DNA of 64,000 bases, taken from the NCBI GenBank assembly GCA_959347315.1, contig OY365813.1, positions 14,908,970 through 14,972,969 on the forward strand, given 5' to 3'. Under the pieces are notes generated by a model. That model saw only the letters and a program-made list of their open reading frames with translations, made no database searches and was not told the DNA's origin. This document shows positions 43,331 through 53,984 of this stretch, one piece after another; within the stretch, counting starts at the first letter, position 1; each line of letters starts with the position of its first letter. Origin of the DNA: Bimastos eiseni (Eukaryota; Annelida; Clitellata; Crassiclitellata; Lumbricidae). Both the position numbers and the translations under genes were made by a program.

Positions 43331-44623
43331 CCTCCTCCTTTTTCTAGGCTTGGGACTGGCACTGCGTGAATGCTAGCAGTGGAGGAGTTTTAACAGACAG
43401 TATGTATTCCGAGAGCTTTTTATAAGTCAGTCATATCTCGCCCTCATGGTATCCAGCCAATAACCCCCTGGGCAACAACCCTCGGCCATAAACCCCCGTC
43501 CAATAATCCCCGGCCTGCCACCCCCAAGGAAAGTAACCCCCCCGTTCAAATAACCCCCCAGGCCAACTGTTGCGCAAATAATAACACTACAAACATCTGA
43601 GCTGTGCAATCGAAGGCGTCATTGTAATATTATATTGTCATTATGTAATATTTAGTTACAATTGTAACTATTATTCGTTCCTACAAACATGTGACTTGTA
43701 GGATGATGATGATGATGACGTCGACGACGTCGACGACGACGATGACGATGACGATGATGATGATGATGATGAGTGCTCAGCCCGAAGCAGGTCCTTGGCT
43801 TTACGCCCCTTGTAGGATAAGACGAGAATATTCGAATCTAATATTTAAACCTACTGTGTATAAATAATATATGGACTTCAGGTAGCAGGCCACATAATCG
43901 TTTTCCTAATCACCGCGCTAATGACTTCGTTAATTGCTAAAATTAAACAGACACTGCAGTGCAGTACTTTATACGCTTATCTGTCATTGGGGTCGACAGC
44001 GTTAGGAGAACGTATAGTGACAGAGAGTGAGAAGTAGACAGGATGAAGAAGAAGGAGGACAGATACATTAGGAACACATAGGTAGATATAGACGCTTTGT
44101 CTATTTTGACAAATATTAGTGTACATTACGGATAGTTTACCTTTAGAAGGCTGTCTTGGCAAATAATATTTATTTCACTTCTATCTACAACAAGGCCATG
44201 GAACTTGTGGAATTTCGCCATTCCGCTGTCCAAGAACATCTAGCGCTCCATCAGCTACATAAAGTTGATGCCTAAACTGCTGAAGGAGATAATTTCTCAT
44301 TAAAATCCATACCAAAAATTCAGTAAGTGCTACAAAATCAGCAAACAATTTATGAAAACTCGGTATCTAATCGTGAGGTAGACTGCAGGCAAGTAAAAAT
44401 AATAATATCATATACTATTATCATGCAAAACGTTGCTTTGGCTGTCGATGAAATTTTTACATTTAAAAAAAATACTGTTATGTCGGCGTTCACTCAACAT
44501 GGGAACCTCTATGTATGGTTGCGTGAGCCATTGACTTTAATAAGAACATCACGTTTAAGGAAAAATCTTCTTTATTGCTCGCTCTCTGACAGTGCCAGTC
44601 CCAAGTCTGAATGAAGGAGGAGG
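43331..44623. mobile_element. 1.29-kb element with 34-bp terminal inverted repeats
   Basis: The left end at 43331-43364 begins CCTCCTCCTT and ends CTTGGGACTGGCACTG. The reverse complement of 44590-44623 matches it at 29 of 34 positions by direct count. The inner CTTGGSACTGGCACTG core is shared with the 180-bp MITE at 25.54 kb, so both belong to one DNA-transposon family. The interior has no recognised transposase. It contains a C-rich phrase repeat (43440-43570) and (GAT/GAC)n (43702-43772). Probably non-autonomous. Confidence 0.7.
43440..43570. repeat. C-run phrase repeat (AATAACCCCC type)
   Basis: About eight short phrases such as CCAATAACCCCCTGG, CATAAACCCCCGTCC and AAATAACCCCCCAGG. The minus strand carries regularly spaced runs of four to seven G, so it could form G-quadruplexes. 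Confidence 0.75.
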
Positions 44624-44629
44624 ATCAGT

Positions 44630-45270
44630 GATTGAATTGTCGGGGGAGTTGTATCTTCCAGTTAGTTTTCCACTCCGCCAGTTAATTCTCACAAATTACC
44701 TTAGGATGGGCTTTAGCCCGTCATTACACTCCACCTATAAAAATTATCGTCTCATCAGAAGCGTCGTTGTTTCAGACTTTAGTTCGATTTAAAGCATCAA
44801 TGACCGATCATCGTTAATAAATTTTTATGCACTGTTTTAGCAAACAGCGCCCCATGGTGAATCGCCAGAGCATTATCAGAACCCAAAGACCATCGAAATG
44901 GCGCCTAAATTGCGGTGGCCCCCTGTCGAATATAACATCGAAAAATAACTTGTTCACTCTCTAGCTCTCTCTTCTTACATGAACATTTTTTTAACAGTGC
45001 CAGTAGGCCTTCATCATCGCAATTCCAATGATCAAGTGACAGCCTCCTCAACAGCTACTCTGTCTCATCTGACCCTCTGTAACCGGACCCTTCCCTTCCT
45101 CGCTGGTCTCTTGACAACCCATTTGATTTGACCCATCGCTAGCGAATAAGCTGGTGTGCTGTGCCTGGCTTTCGAGTGGTGCCTTTGAAGCTCTGAGACT
45201 ACGATTACGATAATGTAAAACTTTCCTAAATAATTTTATGCTCTACAGATTGACAATGTTATTACGGAGC
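44630..45270. other. No gene recognised
   Basis: Mixed sequence, presumably downstream of or within the last intron of the minus-strand KChIP-like gene. The final KChIP coding exon was not identified with confidence. Confidence 0.4.
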
Positions 45271-45274
45271 ATGA

Positions 45275-45865
45275 TGTCATCAGTATCCTCACCGTCATCG
45301 TCGTCGTCATTGCAAGCATCATAATCATCGTCACCATCACCACCACACCTTAATGGTTGTGTTGGTGATGCTGGCGATGATGATGACCACAGCATCATTA
45401 TAACCACCGCCTTCATCCTGATTGTGTTCATCAGCCATCGCTTCAACATGATCATCGACGTTATCATCACGTGATATCACCATAACAATTATCATACTGG
45501 AAATTAGTATTGTCATCATCATAATGATAATGACGATACTAATTTCATCGCCATCGTCATCAGCATTATTCTAAGCTATTGTCATAACAAAACTTTCACC
45601 CTGATCATCACCATCATCATCGCGAGACATCATCACGAGACATCATCTCGTGACATCATTACCATACATATCATAGTCGAAATTATCATCATGATCATCA
45701 TCTGTAGTTCTATCATAATCATCATCATCATCGTCATCATCATCATCATCATCATCATCATTATCATCATCATCATCGTCGTCGTCGTCGTAGTCGTCAT
45801 CATCATCATCATCATCATCGTCATCATCATCATCATCATCTTCGATCATCAATGTTAACATCACT
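45275..45865. repeat. (ATC/GTC)n trinucleotide arrays
   Basis: Degenerate at 45275-45480 and pure CATCATCAT at 45700-45845. The Met- or Asp-rich minus-strand ORFs are repeat products. Confidence 0.9.
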
Positions 45866-45869
45866 GTCA

Positions 45870-46335
45870 TAATCATTATTTCGCGGTGATTAATTTCCCA
45901 ATTCCTTCATATCCATAGTTTTTGTTTTCCGAATAGTTTTCCAATCAGGGAATTTATCAGATCAACTCGATTGACAAAGTTTTCCTACAGCTGTTAATGA
46001 CCGTTCTGAATGTTGGGAGTTGCTGTTGAAACTGGATTAGAGATAATGAGATCCTTGCAAAATTATAAATCCATTTCTGTGGGTCGATGAAAACAAGAAA
46101 CGCAGATGCGCTGAGGTATTGTCGCACAACTCCTCAGCATACATCGCTACAGAATCGTATCGAAAACGGACATCGATGCGTAGATTCTTTCATCCTGAAA
46201 ACAGAGAAAACTGAACATGTTCTGTTGCTTTTCATTCGTTCATTCATTCTATCACTCACTCATTCAATCGTTCACTCGTTCATTCGTTTCATTATTGTCG
46301 GACTACAAAGACGCTTTTCGTTATCGAACCTTAGG
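45870..46335. other. No gene recognised
   Basis: Ordinary sequence with a short CATTCATTC run near 46215-46290. Presumed last intron of the KChIP-like gene. Confidence 0.4.
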
Positions 46336-46337
46336 AT

Positions 46338-46458
46338 GAACAAAATTTCGGATGATCAAAATTTCGGATTATGAAATATCGGTTCATCAAAATTTCGGAT
46401 TATCATAATTTCGGATTATCAAAATTTCGGATTATCAAAATTTCGATTTATCAACACG
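46338..46458. repeat. 16-bp phrase repeat AATTTCGGATTATCAA
   Basis: Seven or eight tandem units of AAAATTTCGGATTATC with small changes, ending 16 bp from the donor of the KChIP exon at 46474. Confidence 0.85.
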
Positions 46459-46473
46459 GAACCATTTCGTCAC

Positions 46474-46536
46474 CTGTTTGCAGAATTCCACGAAGTCATC
46501 GGCTGATATAGCGCCATTTCTGTTTCTGTCCAGCCT
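46474..46536 (-). CDS. kcnip: KChIP-like calcium sensor, EF-hand 4 exon
   Basis: A 63-base exon (21 codons, phase 0) with acceptor TTTCAG|AGG at 46537/46536 and donor CAG|GTGACG at 46474/46473. It encodes RLDRNRNGAISADDFVEFCK then Q: an EF-hand loop with D-x-N-x-N-G at positions 1-6, matching the fourth EF hand of Kv-channel-interacting proteins (KMDKNKDG.. in vertebrates). Position 12 of the loop is Asp rather than the usual Glu, which may alter calcium affinity. The exon has the length and phase expected for KChIP genes. The following C-terminal exon was not found in the 46.4-44.6 kb stretch with confidence. Confidence 0.88.
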
Positions 46537-46675
46537 CTGAAACAGAGAAAGACGAAGACTGCGCTGGATAAACGATATCTGTAATGACATGAAAAAGACT
46601 TGGACCATAAGCTGAAATGAACACTGAATGTCCGAGGGAAATTGGTATCATTTACTCGCAACGAATGCCCAGAGT

Positions 46676-46768
46676 TTGATGAATATGATGACGATGACGA
46701 TGATGATGACGACGATGATGATGATGATGATGATGCTGCTGCTGCTGATGATGATGATGATGAAGATG
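46676..46768. repeat. (GAT)n microsatellite in KChIP intron
   Basis: GATGATGATGACGATGAT array between the exon at 46474-46536 and the exon at 47141-47353. Confidence 0.9.
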
Positions 46769-46834
46769 ATGAAGCAGAATAGAAACAATCGTAGCTTCAC
46801 CTGGGAAAGGATGAGTTTCCGCAAAAAACAGACT

Positions 46835-47105
46835 TGGAAAGAGAGAGAGACATACAGAGCGCAAGAGAGACAGAGACACAGAAAGAGAGAGAAAGAGAGA
46901 GAGAAAGAAAGAGACCGACAGACAGAGTAGAGAGAGACAGAGAGAGAAGACAGAGAGAGATTAGAGAGAGACAGAAAGATTCACTGAGATATATACAAAG
47001 AAAAGAAAAGGACGAAAACATGAAAGCAAAAACAGTCTTTCAGACAGAGAGCGACAAAGACGGACACAGAGACAGACAGACACGCACGCACACACACACA
47101 GATAG
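46835..47105. repeat. (GA)n/(GACA)n purine-rich array in KChIP intron
   Basis: GAGAGAGACA-type stretch ending in CACACACACA about 35 bp from the KChIP exon. Confidence 0.9.
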
Positions 47106-47140
47106 ACATGCATTAATGATCATATGCAGACAGAACTGAC

Positions 47141-47353
47141 GTTGAAGACGAATTCCGATTGTTGTCTGATGGTGCATCGATTGGACGGTGGCTCAGCGTA
47201 TTTGCCGACCATGCTGTGGACAGCGGCCACGATGTCTTGCAGTTCCTCCTTTGTCACGTATCCATCGTCGTTCAAGTCGTAGAGAGAGAACGTCCAGCGA
47301 AGCTTCTCTTCATAGCTGCCGCGAACCAACATCGACATACCCATCACAAAATC
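47141..47353 (-). CDS. kcnip: KChIP-like calcium sensor, EF-hand 3 exon
   Basis: A 213-base exon (71 codons, phase 0 at both ends) with acceptor ATACAG|GAT at 47354/47353 and donor AAC|GTCAGT at 47141/47140. It encodes DFVMGMSMLVRGSYEEKLRW, then TFSLYDLNDDGYVTKEELQD, then a region ending SEFVFN. The block EEKLRWTF-LYD is diagnostic of the NCS/KChIP family, and the EF loop DLNDDGYVTKEE keeps all calcium ligands. The stretch after GKYAEPP is shorter and different from vertebrate KChIPs, with CTIRQQ in place of DTPRQH. KChIPs bind Kv4 channel N termini and change current density and inactivation in a calcium-dependent way; this is family knowledge, not shown here. Confidence 0.92.
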
Positions 47354-47394
47354 CTGTATCATACAATACAATAAATATGAAACAGCACAATAAA

Positions 47395-47545
47395 TGCATG
47401 TTTGTATGGTTGGATGTCTGGATGGATTGGTGGATGGATGGACGAATGGGTCTATAACTGTATGTACCGTATGTAGGTACGTATGTTTGAAAGAATTAAT
47501 GAATGGATTGATGGATACATAATATCTAAACATATTAGAGAACAG
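47395..47545. other. KChIP intron start, degenerate TGGATG phrases
   Basis: GGTTGGATGTCTGGATGGAT-type sequence leading to the long CATA array. Confidence 0.6.
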
Positions 47546-47559
47546 ATATGGTCATCAGT

Positions 47560-48455
47560 ACAAACATGTATATAAACATACACATATTTACATACACGCA
47601 AGCCTGATTACATAACTGCATATGTACACCCATACCACCCACAGAATACGTACATACATACACACATACATACATACAAAAATACATACATACATACATA
47701 TATACATACATACATATATACATACATGTATGTTTGCATGTATGTATACATACATACATACATACATACATACATACATACATACATACATACATACATA
47801 CATACATACATGCAAGCATGCATGCATACATACATACACACAAACATGCATACATACATACAATACATGCATATATGCATACATACATACATACAAACAT
47901 AAATAGATACATACATACATACATTCATACTTACATACTTACATACATTCTTACATATATACATGCATACATACATACATTCTTACATATATACATACAT
48001 ACATACATACATTCTTACATATATACATACATACATACATACATTCTTACATTTATACATACATACATACATTCTTACATATATACATACATACATACAT
48101 ACATTCTTACATATATACATACATACATTCTTACATATATACATACATACATACATTCTTACATATATACATACATACATACATTCTTACATACATACAT
48201 ACATACATTCTTACATATATACATACATACATGCATTCTTACATACATACATAGATATATGTATGCATACTTACATACATGCATACATATATATATGTAT
48301 GTATGTATGTATACATACATACATGTATAAATGTATGTATGTATGTATACATACATACATGTATAAATGTATGTATGTATGTATACATACATACATATAC
48401 ATACATACATACATACATACATACATACATACATACATACATACATACATACATT
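47560..48455. repeat. (CATA)n microsatellite with higher-order structure
   Basis: Almost 900 bp of ACAT/CATA units inside the KChIP intron. At 47940-48250, ATTCTTACATATATACATAC recurs every 28-36 bp as a higher-order repeat. At 48297-48395 the array flips between (GTAT)n and (CATA)n in 36-bp units that are each palindromic. Confidence 0.95.
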
Positions 48456-49617
48456 GATTTGATATCGAGTAAAGGCGGTGGCGGTGGCGGCGACACAGAA
48501 GATGGACTATTGATCTGTCAGTGAGGATGAAATATCGTTTATCCGCCTCTTCTTCATCATCATCATCATCTTCTTCTTCTTCATCATCACCTTCTTCTTC
48601 ATTCCCGTCTTCGTCTTGTGCTTCTTCCTTTTCTTACGATCAGCGACCACCAATTGATCAAATACTCGGACCAACCCACCGAATCACCCTTTGAGCACAC
48701 CCACGTAGTACACCCCCACCAGGCAAACCCACGCTCGTCCTGCACCGAGCGGCCCCAAGCGGCGGTCTGACTGTGGGGTGGGCGGAGTACATGTCAACAA
48801 ATCAATTCGCCTCTGATTTGACCGGAGACCGATCACATTTGCAGCTCTTTCAAATTGAATTTCGTTCCCAGAAAGTCAATGACGAGAAGAGAATGCAGAG
48901 AAGTTTGTTACTGTCTGAACGCATGCATATGTGCATTACAAAATAATTTGACTGACATTAATAAATACAATAACTGTAAATAAATGTAGTTAACTGGTTT
49001 TTGGCATTTTGCAGGGTGATGCAATAATGATTACCGCCACTGTATGTATGTATTTGTGTGCATGTATGCATCCATGTATGTATTTGAGCATTCACATATG
49101 CATGCGCATATGAATGCATGCATGCATACAGGCATTTATGTTAGCTTTTAAATCGTCGTGTACATATGATTGTATTCGATCAGATTTGAATGGATGACCA
49201 TACGTTTTCTTAAATTAAAAATTCCCGGAACGGGTTCCCAAAGTTTTCTATGCTATGCAACCTCAGGGAAATGTTTGACCAATGTTCGCATACCCTACAA
49301 AGCATCATAAGAAAGACGCATGCATGAAATTGTTATTTTTTAACCGCTACAAAAACTTAAACTTGTAATCTTTGGGCTACAGGCTTACAATGCTACTTGG
49401 AAGTAAACTCTAAATATTACAGTCTTACACATACTTATCCTATCCGATGACAGAGAATTCAGCAATTTACAGTGTAATATCAATGTATCCTTTTGATTCA
49501 TAATTTCCCTATTTTTCGCACTTCCCCGAAGTGACAAGATGTATTTAAGCATCTGAGGGTGCGTGAAATTCAGTTTGGGGACCCGTTGTGTAGATTGTAG
49601 AAGATTGAAAGATGTAC
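48456..49617. other. KChIP intron, no gene recognised
   Basis: Contains GGTGGCGGTGGCGGCGACAC near 48476, a (TTC/ATC) run at 48545-48625 and otherwise unremarkable sequence up to the next exon's donor. Confidence 0.5.
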
Positions 49618-49688
49618 CTCAAAGAGGATTGTCCCACGCTTTTCTGTGTCAAACGTCTTGAAAACGTAGTGGGCGTACGCGCTGCAAT
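49618..49688 (-). CDS. kcnip: KChIP-like calcium sensor, EF-hand 2 exon
   Basis: A 71-base exon. The acceptor ACGCAG|AT at 49689/49688 completes a codon split with the preceding exon (G|AT, Asp); donor GAG|GTACAT at 49618/49617. It encodes CSAYAHYVFKTFDTEKRGTI then LFE, aligning with the KChIP stretch STYAHYLFNAFDTTQTGSV. The loop of EF hand 2 runs into the next exon's first residue (Asp). The 71-base size and split codon match the KChIP exon pattern. Position 5 is Arg, so this loop may bind calcium weakly. Confidence 0.9.
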
Positions 49689-49752
49689 CTGCGTAAAACA
49701 TTAATGAGATTCATTAAACTAAAGTAATCATTAGCTGCATATTTGTCAGCAA

Positions 49753-50062
49753 TCATCATCATTATCATCGTCATCATCATCATCGTCATCATCATCGTCG
49801 TCATCATCATCATCACCATCGTCGTCGTCGTCATCATCATCACCATCGTCGTCGTCGTCGTCGTCGTCATCATCATCATCATCATCGTCATCATCATCAT
49901 CATCATCATCATTACCATCATCGTCGTCGTCATCATCATCATCATCATCGTCGTCGTCGTAGTCGTCATCATCATCATCATCATTACCATCATCGTCGTC
50001 ATCAACATCATCATCATCATCATCATCATCATTATCATCATCATCATCATCATTATCATCGC
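49753..50062. repeat. (ATC/GTC)n microsatellite in KChIP intron
   Basis: About 310 bp of CATCATCATCGTCGTC. ORFs on both strands are artefacts. Confidence 0.95.
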
Positions 50063-50546
50063 CTCGCCGAGATTCACGTTGACGTGGCCGTGAATACATG
50101 ACTTGCCGCCTCTGACAAAGTTGGTCAACATTAGATTATTATTAAATCTCAACTATCAAATCTTCTATGGCGCCACTCGAAAGCCAAGCGCAAGGCATCA
50201 ACTCACTCGCAAACGCTGCGTCAGGTCAGAGGGGTGTCATAAGGTTATTCTGTGAGAGGCACTATGTAGATCCAGAGATACAATATAGCGAAAAGAAGTT
50301 CATCAGCTGGAGGGCAGAGTCCGGCTACTCAATGATCTGAGAGGCTGAGTAGCTTAACTATTAATTGTATTGCATTATATTGCATTTTCGTTTATTGAAT
50401 TAACGTGTTGTCAAAAAACTCAACTATTTACATTTGAATTAAGGCGGGTGTCGTTGTAAGTATTTTCCAAATATAACTCGCTTGATATGATTGACATTTA
50501 GAATTTTTTAAATTAATGAATCCGCTATTCTTGGTAACTGGCCCAC

Positions 50547-50616
50547 CTCCGTGAGGGAAGAACTGCGAGTAGATCTGCTTGAATGTGTCTTCAGTCACGA
50601 CACCGTTGGGACATTC
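50547..50616 (-). CDS. kcnip: KChIP-like calcium sensor, EF-hand 1 exon
   Basis: A 70-base exon, the length typical of this exon in vertebrate KChIP genes as I recall it. Acceptor TTACAG|GAA at 50617/50616, donor GGAG|GTGGGC at 50547/50546. It encodes [20 protein letters not shown] then PHG. ECP-G is the NCS/KChIP signature of the degenerate first EF hand, where Cys-Pro abolishes calcium binding. It joins the 51497-51627 exon in phase 0 (FKN|ECP) and the 49688 exon through a split Asp codon. Confidence 0.92.
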
Positions 50617-50629
50617 CTGTAAAACCCCA

Positions 50630-51300
50630 GAAAATAATTCAATTAAGAATATACATGTAATTACACGTTTGGAAGCGAGTCATAAGCTGTACTTAGATAT
50701 ACGGTAAAACTGTAACTCATCGCTTCCACCAAACCTTCTTTTTGTTTCATTGAATTCAATAAAACAAATGGTTATGTTATTCTAGGAATGTTATATACTG
50801 CGGATTGTCAGCTTGTTTAATAAGCGAAGATAAAATATGCAGTAATGCTTACAACCACCACCAATACCAACCCCATCACCATCACCATTATTGTATTGTA
50901 TTTAAGCATTTATAGAGCGCCTCTAGTAGGGTGAACCGTTTAGAAGCGCTGCCAACGTGAAAGTCCCCGCGAGAAGAAGTAGGTTTTGAGAAAAGCGAAG
51001 GAGGATGAGAGACTGTCAGATATAATTTTAGAGCGAACAGATGGAGAGATCGCATTCCACAGCGCAACTGCGACTGAAGGACTTGCTCCAGGTCCCTACT
51101 CAGAAACCATCTCTGAAAAGAAGATTTGAACCTGCAATCTTCATGTTACAAGGCGTGATCTCCAAATAATCGGCTGCTATATCCCTTAAATAGGTTTATG
51201 TCTGAATGGTGAGTACTATTATAATTTTCGTCGATTGTCAGTAGATCAATAAAACGATTGGTTATGATTATGTTTATGGTTAATATATGTTGCGTTGGGT
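50630..51300. other. KChIP intron, with a LINE-tail-like patch
   Basis: GAGCGCCTCTAGTAGGGTGA near 50917 and AAGCGCTGCC near 50943 echo the LINE 3' motif. The rest is unremarkable, with ACCACCACCAATACC and CATCACCATCACC runs near 50855-50890. Confidence 0.4.
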
Positions 51301-51420
51301 CGTCGTTAAGACTATAACCTCCCACAAAGTCGCAAGTCGTTCAAGTCATTTTTCTGTTGTCGTGGCTGAGTAGGAATCGTCAGGAGGCGCTATATAAATG
51401 CATGAATGAATATTGGTGTA
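51300..51420 (+). mobile_element. LINE 3' end fragment in KChIP intron
   Basis: TGGCTGAGTAGGAATCGTCA then GGAGGCGCTATATAAATGCA and TGAATGAATA: the terminal motif with a short tetranucleotide tail, in opposite orientation to the host gene. Confidence 0.5.
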
Positions 51421-51496
51421 TATCCAATAGAAGCAAGGTGCAACAATAATAATGAGCGGGCATTAAATCGTCGTTGATACGGTGTTGTTCTCGTAC

Positions 51497-51627
51497 GTTC
51501 TTGAATCCTCTGTAGATGATCTGAAGTTCTTTGTAGGTGAACTTCGTCGTTCCGCAGAGGACCTGGAGTCTCTCCGGCTTATGTCGATGACTGTACGACT
51601 CCATCTCAACCTCGTATGAGTCATCGT
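51497..51627 (-). CDS. kcnip: KChIP-like calcium sensor, first exon of conserved core
   Basis: A 131-base exon with acceptor ATGCAG|AC at 51628/51627 and donor AAC|GTACGA at 51497/51496. It encodes DDSYEVEMESYSHRHKPERL then QVLCGTTKFTYKELQIIYRG and FKN. The order (acidic lead-in, HRP/HKPE-x-L, x-T-x-F-T-x-x-E-L-Q-x-L-Y-R-G-F-K-N) matches the start of the KChIP core. The variable N-terminal exon(s), which in this family decide membrane targeting and isoform, lie further right and were not recognised. Residues beyond the donor in the open frame are intron. Confidence 0.88.
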
Positions 51628-51639
51628 CTGCATTGTAAA

Positions 51640-52075
51640 GCAGCGTAAACCTACTCTAAGTCTTTTGAACCATTCCCTTAATCATTTACTCGGAAATGTA
51701 ACCTTTTCTACGTCTTGTGAATCATTCCATCCCTTGTATTTGTTAATTTACGCTAAGTCTCACTAATTATTTAATCTTTATCTAATTAAGTCATCAGTTA
51801 CTTATTAATCAACAATATATTTCATATATATTAATTCATGAGTAATTAATCTTCACAAAATATTGACATTAATTTTATGCTAAACCACTGACGCTCAGTT
51901 ATCTGTTAGTAATTAATGCCGATAATTAATCATGAATTTTGAATGTTATGCAATATCATGTTATTCTCATGTATTTATGTCATGTGATGGACTTCTAAAA
52001 TGTTGTGTCATGTTCATTCACTCATGCTACGGTATGTTATGCTGTGCTATGCACATTTAAAAGATCTTATTGTTC
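51640..52075. other. AT-rich intron sequence, no gene seen
   Basis: Sequence with TAATTAAT and ATGTTATG words, upstream of the KChIP exon and presumably intronic. Confidence 0.45.
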
Positions 52076-52080
52076 GTGGC

Positions 52081-52578
52081 ATACCTGCCACTGACATACT
52101 GCACACTGAAATATCTGACATTGAAATACCTGACACTGACATACTGTACACTGAAATATCTTAAATTGAAATACCTGACACTGACATACCTGCCACTGAC
52201 ATACTGTACACTGGAATATCTAACATTGAAATACCTGACACTGACACATTTGCCACTGACATACTGTACACTGAAATATCTGAAATTGAAATACCTGACA
52301 CTGACATACCTGCCACTGACATGCAGCACACTGAAATAACTGACATTGAAATACCTGTCATTGAGATACCTGCCACTGACATACTGTACACTGGAATATC
52401 TAACATTGAAATACCTGACACTGACACACTTGCCACTGACATACTGTACACTGGAATATCTAACATTGAAATACCTGACATTGACATACCTGCCACTGAC
52501 ATACTTTACACTGAAATATCTGTCATTGAAATACCTGACATTGAAATACCTGACAATGACATACCTGAAATGGCAAAA
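52081..52578. repeat. 60-bp satellite made of four 15-bp subunits
   Basis: About eight 60-bp repeats. Each comprises ATACTGTACACTGAA, ATATCTGACATTGAA, ATACCTGACACTGAC and ATACCTGCCACTGAC with point changes and no length changes. Because 15 and 60 are multiples of three and the units avoid stop codons, several frames on both strands stay open (for example TDILYTGISNIEIPDTD). No start-codon context, splice signal or domain suggests a real gene. Confidence 0.92.
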
Positions 52579-52789
52579 TTAGTCAAGTAATTCTTTGCTT
52601 TAATGCTTCTGTAGCCGAAAAGTCTGGCTAGCAATGGCCCGACTGAAAGTAAAAAAACCGTATGGCGCTAGGCCTATTAATTTGCGTTATTATACATTAC
52701 CATACAATATTTTATAATTTCGCAACTCGAAGCCTTTTTATCCTAATACCATTGGTAGGAATTCGAGAAGAAATTACGAAGATTATTTT

Positions 52790-52960
52790 TACCAATGAAA
52801 TCACCACAGAGAGACAGAGAGATAAACAAACAGACCAATCAATCAATCAGTCAGTCTGTCAGTCAGTCAATCAATCAATCAATCAATCAATCAAGGACAC
52901 CTTATATGGCGCTTCCTCCTGAAATCTACTCAGAGGCGCTCCTAATCCAACCACGGACAA
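52790..52960 (-). mobile_element. LINE 3' end fragment with (ATTG)n tail
   Basis: On the minus strand: TTAGGAGCGCCTCTGAGTAG, then GGAGGAAGCGCCATATAAGG, then (TTGA)n. This is the same arrangement as at 12.6-12.9 kb. Confidence 0.6.
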
Positions 52961-53019
52961 AGAGGACAGATTTAAGAGAAGAGAAGAAGGAAAATGAAGA
53001 GACATTGTATTACTGAACT

Positions 53020-53570
53020 GACCTCTCGTTTGCCAGAAGGTCTTTTCCTTCTTCTCTTCCTTTCCATGCATTTTATGTGACGAGTAATAACAGCGTCAAT
53101 TTGAATCTAAAAAATAATTGGTGCAGCAATTTATATGGAACAATGATCCTTAAAATTAGATCACTCCTTCTCCGAAACACCTATCGATAACGAACCAAGT
53201 TCGCAGTAGATCAGAAAGATATTCATATAGTATACACAGGCGGAGACTTGACCCAATAGGTTGCGGGACAGGTTTAGACAGAAATTTGGGAGACATGTAG
53301 TCAACATTTAAAATAAATTATTTTTGAATAAATAGCAAACAAGCGGCAGGCGTCCCACTTAGAAACGATAAACATGGAAAATACTGTAGAAATCTGTAAT
53401 ATTTATTAAAGATAATTTTATGAAATATTGGGTGATAAAAACAACTCGACCGTCCAGTTCCAAATTGGAGAGGAACCTTCCCCTCCTCTTCTTCCTAAAT
53501 CTTCGCCTCTGGTAAGGTAGTATATAAAAATGAACCTCGTGATTAGATTTAGACATAATTTCTCTTGAAG
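53020..53570. other. No gene recognised
   Basis: AT-rich sequence. The small minus-strand ORF at 53556-53359 has no known motif. Confidence 0.4.
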
Positions 53571-53574
53571 TCTG

Positions 53575-53718
53575 ATTCCAGTTCCTCTGACTTAATCCCA
53601 GTTCCTTTGAGTTTCTCCCAGTTCCTCTGACTTAATCCCAGTTCCTTTGAGTTTCTCCCAGTTCTTTTGAGTTAATCCCAGTTCATTTGTGTCACTCTCA
53701 GTTCCTTTGAGTTTCTCT
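53575..53718. repeat. 20-bp minisatellite CCCAGTTCCTTTGAGTTTCT
   Basis: Seven units alternate between CCCAGTTCCTCTGACTTAAT and CCCAGTTCCTTTGAGTTTCT at the left, giving a 40-bp higher-order period that blurs to the right. Confidence 0.9.
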
Positions 53719-53984
53719 GTCAGAATTCTACATAATTGTTCTATAGGAGAACAGTTTTGTCCGTCTGATGATTTCATTGGCATCGATTATTACCCGACAG
53801 CGTGCAAACATATCACTACAGTGACACTCGTGACTGCCTTAACCTAGATTAGATTTGTAAATAGCTGAAAATAATAGAGTGAGTTCTATAGTTATAGTCT
53901 TGCACATAATTACACTACTCTGATTGGAAGGAGATTCAAAACAGAACAATTTTCGTCGCAATTTGGATACAGCACGACGAGAGG

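Noticed and set aside
43331..44623. Coding transposase inside the inverted-repeat element
   Set aside because: The ORFs inside are short and show no DDE or other transposase pattern.
45243..45290. Candidate last KChIP exon, minus strand, DTDDIMLRNNIVNL then stop
   Set aside because: It faintly resembles the KChIP end (DDNIM...) and has an AG before it. But it lies in a GAT-rich microsatellite, has no pyrimidine tract, and the resemblance covers only a few residues.
47560..48455. CRISPR-like array
   Set aside because: The regular spacing comes from CATA simple sequence. There are no unique spacers, and the DNA is eukaryotic.
52057..52590. A repetitive protein encoded by the 60-bp satellite
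   Set aside because: Several frames on both strands are equally open, which follows from the unit lacking stop codons. There is no start, splice or domain evidence.
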